Positions 58,536 to 64,000 of a DNA stretch of 64,000 nucleotides are shown in pieces. Under the pieces are notes generated by a model. The model saw nothing but the letters and a program-made list of their open reading frames with translations, ran no database searches and was not told where the DNA came from. The translations under genes and the position numbers were made by a program. The stretch comes from Agarivorans litoreus (lineage in GTDB: Bacteria > Pseudomonadota > Gammaproteobacteria > Enterobacterales > Celerinatantimonadaceae), in contig NZ_BLPI01000001.1 of assembly GCF_019649015.1 (NCBI RefSeq), positions 577,501-641,500 of the forward strand, in the 5' to 3' direction. Within the stretch, counting starts at the first letter, position 1; each line of letters opens with the position of its first letter.

Positions 58536-60422
58536 ATGAGCGCTAAGGCCAAAATCCTTTTACTAATGGGTTTACTCATTTCAGCCATCATCATTTTCAT
58601 TTCTGTCATCGGTTTTTTAAATTTTAAGTCTGCATCAGAAGTTAATTACAGCAGCCAACTAAACAACCAGGCGTTTTTAATTTCTAAAGCCATTGAACAA
58701 AAAATGAATCGTTACTTCGATACGCTTAGACTCAAAGCTTCTGAACTCCCTTTAAGTGCTAGCGGAAAAATTGATGAAAAGCCGCTAGTCGCTAGCCTGC
58801 ACAAAATACAAGACGCCTTAGAAGTACTTAATGCTTATGTAGGATTGGAAAATGGCGACACTTACGCAGCAAGTAATGACGGTATCATTCCTAACTTCAA
58901 TGCAAAGCAACTAAATAGGGAATGGTATCGAAGAGGCATGGCCAATGAGCCTAAGATCGTGACCACTCCATATACAAGTAGTACCGGTGATGTAGTGATG
59001 GCGGTGGCAGTGCCTGTTATTCGAAATGGTAAGCCGGTAGCCATATTGTCGGTAAATCTCGCGCTTAATCAGATCACTAGCTTCATTGACGGCCTATCGG
59101 AAAATAACCAATTGTTTGTGAGCAGAGAAGACGGCTTTGTTATTGCTTCGAAGTACACCGACTACATCGGCAAAAACCTATTTGAACTACGTCCATCCTA
59201 TCGTCAATACAACGTTCAAGCCTCCAGCCAGCATGACTACGAATTTGACGGAAATGAGTACTCTGTAGTGTCAGCAAAAGTTGCCAACCTAAATTGGACG
59301 GTATGGGCGTGGGATAAATGGGAAAACATTAATCGCGCATCCAATGAGAACCTTGTACTCACTATCTCGATTGCAATATTCCTGCTGCTGCTCGCATTAG
59401 CCGTGTGTTATTGGGTGGTAATGAAGCTTATGTATGGCCCTATTGGTGGTGAGCCCGCCACCATCGAAACCATAGTACAAAATATTGCAAAAGGAGACCT
59501 GCGATACTCTTCCCAGCAATCTGGCCAGGAAACAGGCATTTACCAAGCGGTATTATCAATGGTGAATAGCCTAACCAGCATTGTTACCGGAATAAACACT
59601 GCAACCGAACAGCTCAATCAATCATCTTCACGCATTCATGAATCAGCGACGTCTGTAAATACCAGCTCAGAATCACAAATGATGCAACTAGAGCAAACCT
59701 CTACTGCAATGAACCAAATGACTGTCACCGTTGACGAAGTAGCTCGCAATGCTCTGCAAGCCTCTAGCGCGGCGACAGAAGCAAATGAGCAGTCAAGCCA
59801 AGGTATCAGCATAGTCAATGAAATGAACAGTAACATAAGCTTATTAGTTTCAGGCATTAAAGAAGTACAGCAAGTGATTGGTAAACTTGAAATGGAAACT
59901 GAAGGCATTGGTCGGATTTTAGAAGTGATTAGAGGCATTGCTGAACAAACCAACTTGCTGGCGCTTAATGCAGCGATCGAAGCTGCTCGAGCAGGAGAAC
60001 AAGGCCGTGGGTTTGCGGTAGTGGCCGATGAAGTAAGAAACTTAGCCAATAGAACTCAAGACAGCACCAATGAAATTCAGGAAATGATCACTAATCTGCA
60101 AACTGAAGCCAAGAACTCCGTTTCCTTAATGGAGACGAATGCAAAAGATGCCCAACACACTTCAGAAAAATCTGAGCTGGCAACTCAAGCGCTTAATGCT
60201 ATCAGCACCTCAATCTCGGTAATCCAAGATATGAACGCTCAAATAGCCACCGCCGCAGAACAACAAACCCTAGTAGCAGCAGAAATAAACAGCAGCATAG
60301 TAGGCATAAATGACTTAGCGAAAACCACCTTTGATAGCTCAGAAAACAATAGAAAAATGGTTGAAGAATTAAGCAATATTGCCACGCGTTTGAATAAATC
60401 AGTAGAAGTATTCAAGTTTTAA
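58536..60422 (+). CDS. methyl-accepting chemotaxis protein with Cache sensor
   Basis: A 628-residue chemoreceptor. TM1 at about 8-28, a periplasmic dCache-type domain (35-275) with the YxxS-like [19 protein letters not shown] and the [12 protein letters not shown] strand, TM2 near 280-300, HAMP, and the signalling domain with [19 protein letters not shown]. dCache receptors often bind amino acids or other small organic molecules, but the ligand cannot be read here. ATG with AGGGAC upstream. It is transcribed alone, 160 bp after xni. Confidence 0.93.
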   Translation: MSAKAKILLLMGLLISAIIIFISVIGFLNFKSASEVNYSSQLNNQAFLISKAIEQKMNRYFDTLRLKASELPLSASGKIDEKPLVASLHKIQDALEVLNAYVGLENGDTYAASNDGIIPNFNAKQLNREWYRRGMANEPKIVTTPYTSSTGDVVMAVAVPVIRNGKPVAILSVNLALNQITSFIDGLSENNQLFVSREDGFVIASKYTDYIGKNLFELRPSYRQYNVQASSQHDYEFDGNEYSVVSAKVANLNWTVWAWDKWENINRASNENLVLTISIAIFLLLLALAVCYWVVMKLMYGPIGGEPATIETIVQNIAKGDLRYSSQQSGQETGIYQAVLSMVNSLTSIVTGINTATEQLNQSSSRIHESATSVNTSSESQMMQLEQTSTAMNQMTVTVDEVARNALQASSAATEANEQSSQGISIVNEMNSNISLLVSGIKEVQQVIGKLEMETEGIGRILEVIRGIAEQTNLLALNAAIEAARAGEQGRGFAVVADEVRNLANRTQDSTNEIQEMITNLQTEAKNSVSLMETNAKDAQHTSEKSELATQALNAISTSISVIQDMNAQIATAAEQQTLVAAEINSSIVGINDLAKTTFDSSENNRKMVEELSNIATRLNKSVEVFKF

Positions 60423-60528
60423 CTAGGCTCAATAGCGCAAATAGATTTTTGTATTGTAATCAAGCTAATACCTTAGTATTAGCTATTTCCTTTTGAGTAT
60501 TGCGTTAAAAAATTGTAAACTCTGTGTT

Positions 60529-60552
60529 GCCCGAACTCCTCGAACTTCGGGC
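60529..60552 (+). promoter_or_regulatory. leader hairpin upstream of the isocitrate dehydrogenase gene
   Basis: GCCCGAA / TTCGGGC with a 10-base loop, extended by GTGTT / AACAC outside. It lies in the 194-bp gap before the gene and is not followed by a T run. It may be an mRNA leader structure; no known regulatory RNA class is recognised. Confidence 0.4.
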
Positions 60553-60616
60553 ATTAACACGGAGTGTTACCTCCTCCCTCTTAAATAATAAAAATGCCTA
60601 CGAATTAGGAAGAGAT

Positions 60617-61624
60617 ATGTCAACAAGACGAATCACCGTCATACCTGGAGATGGTATTGGCCCTAGTATTATCGAAAGTGCAATCGCGATTATGGATAAA
60701 GCGGGTTGTGGTTTCGAATATGATTTTGCCAACGCAGGTCTAGCAGCCCTAGAAAGCGATGGTAGCCTGTTGCCTGAAAAATCACTGCAACTTATCGAGC
60801 AAAATGGCATCGCCCTTAAAGGCCCGCTAACCACACCGGTTGGCACTGGCTTTACATCAATCAACGTGTCTATGCGTAAACATTTTGACCTTTATGCCAA
60901 TTTACGCCCAGTGCGCTCTTTTGTTGGCACTAAAGCACGTTATGAAGGCGTAGATATTATTACCGTTCGTGAAAATACCGAAGGCATGTATTCAGGTATT
61001 GGCCAAAAGCGCAGCGAAGATGGCTCGAGCGCAGAAGCGATGAGTGTAATCACTCGAGACGGCGCAGAGCGTATTGTAAAGTTTGCCTACGAGCTTGCCC
61101 GCCGCGAAGGCCGAAAAAAAGTAACAGCAGTTCACAAAGCAAACATCATGAAATCAACTTCAGGCCTGTTCTTAGAAGTGGCGCGTGAAATTGCAAAACA
61201 ATACCCAGATATCGAATCTGAAGAAATGATTGTTGACGCAGCATGTATGAACTTAGTGATGTACCCAGAGCGTTTCGACGTAATGGTTACCACTAATTTG
61301 TTTGGTGATATTTTGTCAGACTTGTGTGCTGGTTTAGTGGGCGGCCTTGGTATGGCACCAGGTGCTAATATTGGTGAACGAGCAGCAATTTTTGAAGCCG
61401 TGCACGGCAGCGCACCAGATATCGCAGGCCAAGATATTGCAAACCCAACGTCAGTTATTCTAGCCAGTATTCAAATGCTTGAATATTTAGGTATGGAAGA
61501 CAAAGCGGCCAATATTCTAAACGCAGTGAAAGACGTTATTGCCAGCGGTGACAGAACCACTCGCGATTTAGGTGGCACAGCCGGCACGAAAGAGTTTACT
61601 CAAGCGATTCTAGATCGCCTATAA
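60617..61624 (+). CDS. isocitrate dehydrogenase, NAD-type (IDH/IMDH family)
   Basis: 335 residues. ITVIPGDGIGPSI opens the isocitrate/isopropylmalate dehydrogenase fold; LKGPLTTPVGTGFTSINVSM and NLRPVRSF match the small NAD-dependent isocitrate dehydrogenases rather than the NADP-dependent E. coli Icd, and HGSAPDIAGQDIANPTS has the aspartate and isoleucine expected for NAD. ATG at 60617 with AGGAAGAG upstream; a longer reading to 60524 lacks support. Isopropylmalate or homoisocitrate dehydrogenase is less likely because there are no leucine or lysine pathway neighbours. Confidence 0.85.
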   Translation: MSTRRITVIPGDGIGPSIIESAIAIMDKAGCGFEYDFANAGLAALESDGSLLPEKSLQLIEQNGIALKGPLTTPVGTGFTSINVSMRKHFDLYANLRPVRSFVGTKARYEGVDIITVRENTEGMYSGIGQKRSEDGSSAEAMSVITRDGAERIVKFAYELARREGRKKVTAVHKANIMKSTSGLFLEVAREIAKQYPDIESEEMIVDAACMNLVMYPERFDVMVTTNLFGDILSDLCAGLVGGLGMAPGANIGERAAIFEAVHGSAPDIAGQDIANPTSVILASIQMLEYLGMEDKAANILNAVKDVIASGDRTTRDLGGTAGTKEFTQAILDRL

Positions 61625-61646
61625 AGCTTATATCAGCATAAATAAC

Positions 61647-61674
61647 AAAAAAGGCAGCCTAGCTGCCTTTTTTA
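61647..61674. terminator. bidirectional terminator between the isocitrate dehydrogenase gene and rlmM
   Basis: AAAAAAGGCAGC, loop CTA, GCTGCCTTTTTT. T runs are present on both sides, so it serves the convergent genes on both strands. Confidence 0.92.
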
Positions 61675-61692
61675 ATGCTCGGTCTTGCTGCC

Positions 61693-62754
61693 CTAATAAA
61701 CACGCGCAAAAACGGTAATTTCTTCTCGGTCATGGTATAAGTGCTTGGCCCTTACTTCATGCTCAAACCCTAACTCACTCAAGCCCTCTTTAAGCAAATT
61801 AAGATCCTGATTCACCTCAGCAAAGCGTTGCTTCATTGGCAACTTCAAATTAAACATTGCATATTGGCACCAGCCATTTGCCAACCACTTCAACATTAAA
61901 CGACTTACCTTAGCTGGACGCTCTACCATATCACAAACTAACCAGCTTACGTTGCTACGCTCTGGCTGATATTTAAAACCATCTTCTCGAAAGTGCTGCA
62001 CTTGGCCAGTATCCATTAGCGATTGCGCCATAGGGCCATTATCAATAGCAGCTACAAACATGTTTCGCCTGACTAGTTGGTAAGTCCAACCACCCGGGCA
62101 TGCTCCCAAATCAACAGCATGCTGGCCATTTTGAATGTACTGCTCTCGCTCTTCGTCATTTAACAACACCATAAACGCTTCATCCAGTTTAAGGGTTGAG
62201 CGACTTGGAGCCTCTGCAGGAAACTTAAGACGTAATATACCATTATGCTGAGCATTACCGTTGCGGGTATCCGAGTAGCCTATCCAGCAGTGAGTTCCGC
62301 TTACAAAAAATAGCTGCATGGCCGGCAGCTTAGGATTTGCTTTTTTAGTCAACCATTGATGCTTCACCAATGCATTCTCTAGGGGACGAGTAAATTTTTT
62401 GCAAAAGCTAGATAAAGCTTTACCGTCATTAGTATCGGGGTACTCTAAACGCAGGCTGCCACACTTGGGTAGCTTTTGCTCGATGGCAAGTATAGATGCG
62501 ACGCGGTTTGCCTCATCGAGTTGTAATTCCGCAAGCGCTAAAAACCAATGCCTAGCAAACACTAATTGACGAAAATCTATCGCTTGATACAAGGCTTGCG
62601 AATGCTCTGCTTGATAACAGCTAAACTCCACAAAACCAGCGCCACTGCTCGCTTTGGCGAATCCAAAGAACCCTAGCTGCTCAGCATGAAATTGGATCTC
62701 TGCAGCGCAGTCGCTCTCAAAGCCAGTGCGACAATACAAAATTATACTACTCAT
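61693..62754 (-). CDS. rlmM: 23S rRNA 2'-O-ribose C2498 methyltransferase
   Basis: Adds a 2'-O-methyl group to C2498 of 23S rRNA. 353 residues. N-terminal THUMP-like region, then the Rossmann-fold methyltransferase with AVDLGACPGGWTYQLV for S-adenosylmethionine binding. It overlaps the upstream DUF423 gene by 8 bp, and gcvA-ygdD-rlmM order is that of E. coli. Confidence 0.96.
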   Translation of the reverse strand: MSSIILYCRTGFESDCAAEIQFHAEQLGFFGFAKASSGAGFVEFSCYQAEHSQALYQAIDFRQLVFARHWFLALAELQLDEANRVASILAIEQKLPKCGSLRLEYPDTNDGKALSSFCKKFTRPLENALVKHQWLTKKANPKLPAMQLFFVSGTHCWIGYSDTRNGNAQHNGILRLKFPAEAPSRSTLKLDEAFMVLLNDEEREQYIQNGQHAVDLGACPGGWTYQLVRRNMFVAAIDNGPMAQSLMDTGQVQHFREDGFKYQPERSNVSWLVCDMVERPAKVSRLMLKWLANGWCQYAMFNLKLPMKQRFAEVNQDLNLLKEGLSELGFEHEVRAKHLYHDREEITVFARVY

Positions 62755-63112
62755 TTACACTTCTCTTTGTTGGCAAAGCTAGGCTCAGCCAAGCAATAAT
62801 CAAAATAAACCCACCAATTGGGGTTATTGGCCCAAACACCTTTGAGCCGAAAAAAGCTAAGCAGTATAAGCTACCAGCAAATAACCAACCACCCAAAATC
62901 CAAAGTAAAGCAGTTGTTTGGCGTTTATCTATCACCACCAAGGCAGCCACTAAATGAATGATTTGATAAAACACGCCGGTTTCAATCCACGATAGTTGCG
63001 CCTCACCTAAAAAGCGACTGAAGCCATGCGCAGCGCCCGCGCCCATAATCACGGTAACAGCGCCACTAACAGCCAACACTAGCCTTAAGGGCCAGGCAGT
63101 TTGATTCAACAT
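62747..63112 (-). CDS. ygdD: DUF423 membrane protein (YgdD-like)
   Basis: 121 residues with four predicted membrane segments (VLAVSGAVTVIMGAGAAHGF, IIHLVAALVVI, LLWILGGWLFAGSLYCLAFF, TPIGGFILIIAWLSLAL). It matches the DUF423 family, which includes E. coli YgdD, of unknown function. The ATG at 63112 has GGAG 5 nt upstream inside the end of gcvA; a GTG at 63118 overlaps the gcvA stop codon and is less likely. Confidence 0.9.
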   Translation of the reverse strand: MLNQTAWPLRLVLAVSGAVTVIMGAGAAHGFSRFLGEAQLSWIETGVFYQIIHLVAALVVIDKRQTTALLWILGGWLFAGSLYCLAFFGSKVFGPITPIGGFILIIAWLSLALPTKRSVNE

Positions 63113-63114
63113 AC

Positions 63115-64000
63115 TCACTCCGCGTCTATCAAACCTTCATTCACAAACTCTTGTTGCTCTTGCTCAACCAAAGAAATCATCCACTCACGAAAAGCAACCA
63201 ACTTACCTTGTTCCGCTTGGCTGGGTTTACACACCATGTAATAGGCGTTTTTACTCAGCAAAACTTGTTCAAAGGGGCACACTAAACGACCCGCTTCAAT
63301 TTCAGGTTTAGCCAGTACGCTATGACCGAGTGCCACCCCCTGCCCATACACCGCCGCTTGTAGCACCATGGTAGAATGCGAAAAAATAGGCCCATGATTC
63401 ACGTTCATTTGTCGCAGCCCCACCAATTTAAACCACGCTTTCCAATCGTGGCGAGCGGTATCATGCAATAGGGTGTGATATTGCAAATCCTCAGGCTTAG
63501 TTAACGCTTTATCGCCCACTAACAAACTAGGGGCGCATACCGGAACCAAATACTCTGTGTGCAATTTGTCGGCTCGTAGGCCAGACCAATTACCTCTTCC
63601 GTAATAAATTGCAACATCCACATCTTCGGTTAATGAACCTTCATATAAATCAACCGCTTTAATACGAACATCAATATCGGGATGCATCTCACTAAATTGA
63701 GATAAACGTGGTACTAGCCATTGGATGGCAAAACTGGGCTGTAAACTAACCGTTATCGTTCCTTTGGCGCCACGAGCCAACAAACGGTCGGTAGCCTCAG
63801 TTAACGAAATAAAAATATCTTTAATATCGAGAAAATAACCTTGGCCTTCTTCGGTTAGCAGTAAGGCCCTGTTTTTCCTTCTAAAAAGCTTTAAACCTAA
63901 GAATTCTTCTAAGGCTTTAATTTGGTGACTAACAGCGGCTTGAGTCACAAAAAGCTCTTCTGCTGCTCGGGTAAAACTAAGATGCCTTGCTGCCGCTTCA
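63115..64000 (-). CDS. gcvA: LysR-family transcriptional regulator, GcvA-like (N-terminus outside the window)
   Basis: At least 295 residues are visible; the reading frame is open through position 64000 upstream of the recognisable HTH (SFTRAAEELFVTQAAVSHQIKALEE), so the first few residues are missing. The effector-binding domain follows. In E. coli GcvA activates the glycine cleavage operon; the conserved gcvA-ygdD-rlmM context supports this name, but the target in this organism is inferred. A GTG at 63948 could look like a start but lies inside the HTH. Confidence 0.88.
   Translation of the reverse strand, partial: EAAARHLSFTRAAEELFVTQAAVSHQIKALEEFLGLKLFRRKNRALLLTEEGQGYFLDIKDIFISLTEATDRLLARGAKGTITVSLQPSFAIQWLVPRLSQFSEMHPDIDVRIKAVDLYEGSLTEDVDVAIYYGRGNWSGLRADKLHTEYLVPVCAPSLLVGDKALTKPEDLQYHTLLHDTARHDWKAWFKLVGLRQMNVNHGPIFSHSTMVLQAAVYGQGVALGHSVLAKPEIEAGRLVCPFEQVLLSKNAYYMVCKPSQAEQGKLVAFREWMISLVEQEQQEFVNEGLIDAE

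Noticed and set aside
1-64000. CRISPR arrays, prophage genes, toxin-antitoxin or defence systems
   Set aside because: No regularly spaced direct repeats, phage structural genes or recognisable defence genes were seen; the only mobile DNA is the IS at 38567-39973.

Overview
The window is 64 kb of chromosome from a gammaproteobacterium, probably a marine member of the Alteromonadales. The basis is a partial 16S rRNA gene with typical gammaproteobacterial sequence and a gene order that repeatedly matches Escherichia coli and Vibrio: gmhB-rrn, rcsF-trmO-proS, rpsB-tsf-pyrH-frr-uppS-cdsA-dxr-rseP-bamA-skp-lpxD-fabZ-lpxA-lpxB-rnhB-dnaE-accA-tilS, map-glnD-dapD-yaeH, truC-yqcC-syd-queF, ppnN-xni and gcvA-ygdD-rlmM. 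An Agarivorans-like genus is a guess from the 16S and the carbohydrate genes. Most of the window is housekeeping; the accessory parts are an insertion sequence and a maltodextrin/glucose uptake region.

Layout. 1-742: 5' end of 16S rRNA (minus strand) with boxA and tandem P1/P2 promoters, preceded by gmhB. 1334-7113: a methyl-accepting chemotaxis protein and a large hybrid sensor kinase, both minus strand. 7282-12954 (plus): rcsF, trmO, an acyltransferase, proS, a patatin-like lipase and a diguanylate cyclase whose 3' end overlaps tilS. 12932-33151 (minus): the large translation / lipid A / outer membrane biogenesis / DNA replication cluster, with internal hairpins after rpsB, tsf, frr, and accA. 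33458-38528 (plus): map, glnD, dapD and yaeH. 38567-39973: an intact IS4-family element with a perfect 13-bp target duplication, inserted inside the bidirectional terminator shared by yaeH and ptsG. 40010-47017: glucose PTS permease, a classical maltoporin, two tandem MalM-type lipoproteins and a second, divergent maltoporin. CRP-like sites and repeated palindromes resembling LacI-family operators lie upstream of both porins. 47436-52215: truC, yqcC, three conserved genes of unknown function, syd and queF. 52228-60422: a TPR membrane protein with a degenerate GGDEF-like end, a diguanylate cyclase, ppnN, xni and a second chemotaxis receptor. 60617-64000: an NAD-type isocitrate dehydrogenase, then rlmM, a DUF423 membrane protein and a LysR regulator that runs off the window.

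Working together: the minus-strand cluster makes lipid A precursors (lpxD, lpxA, lpxB, fabZ), CDP-diacylglycerol (cdsA), isoprenoid carrier (dxr, uppS) and outer membrane protein assembly factors (bamA, skp, rseP) beside core replication and translation genes. The ptsG/lamB/malM block would take up glucose and maltodextrins under catabolite control. Two diguanylate cyclases, one degenerate relative, two chemoreceptors and one hybrid kinase give the window a substantial signalling content. I found no CRISPR array, prophage, toxin-antitoxin pair or recognisable defence system, and no tRNA gene. Start sites were revised where ribosome binding sites or family length argued for it. Several genes (tilS, dnaE, fabZ, skp, cdsA, xni and the TPR protein) appear to start with TTG.
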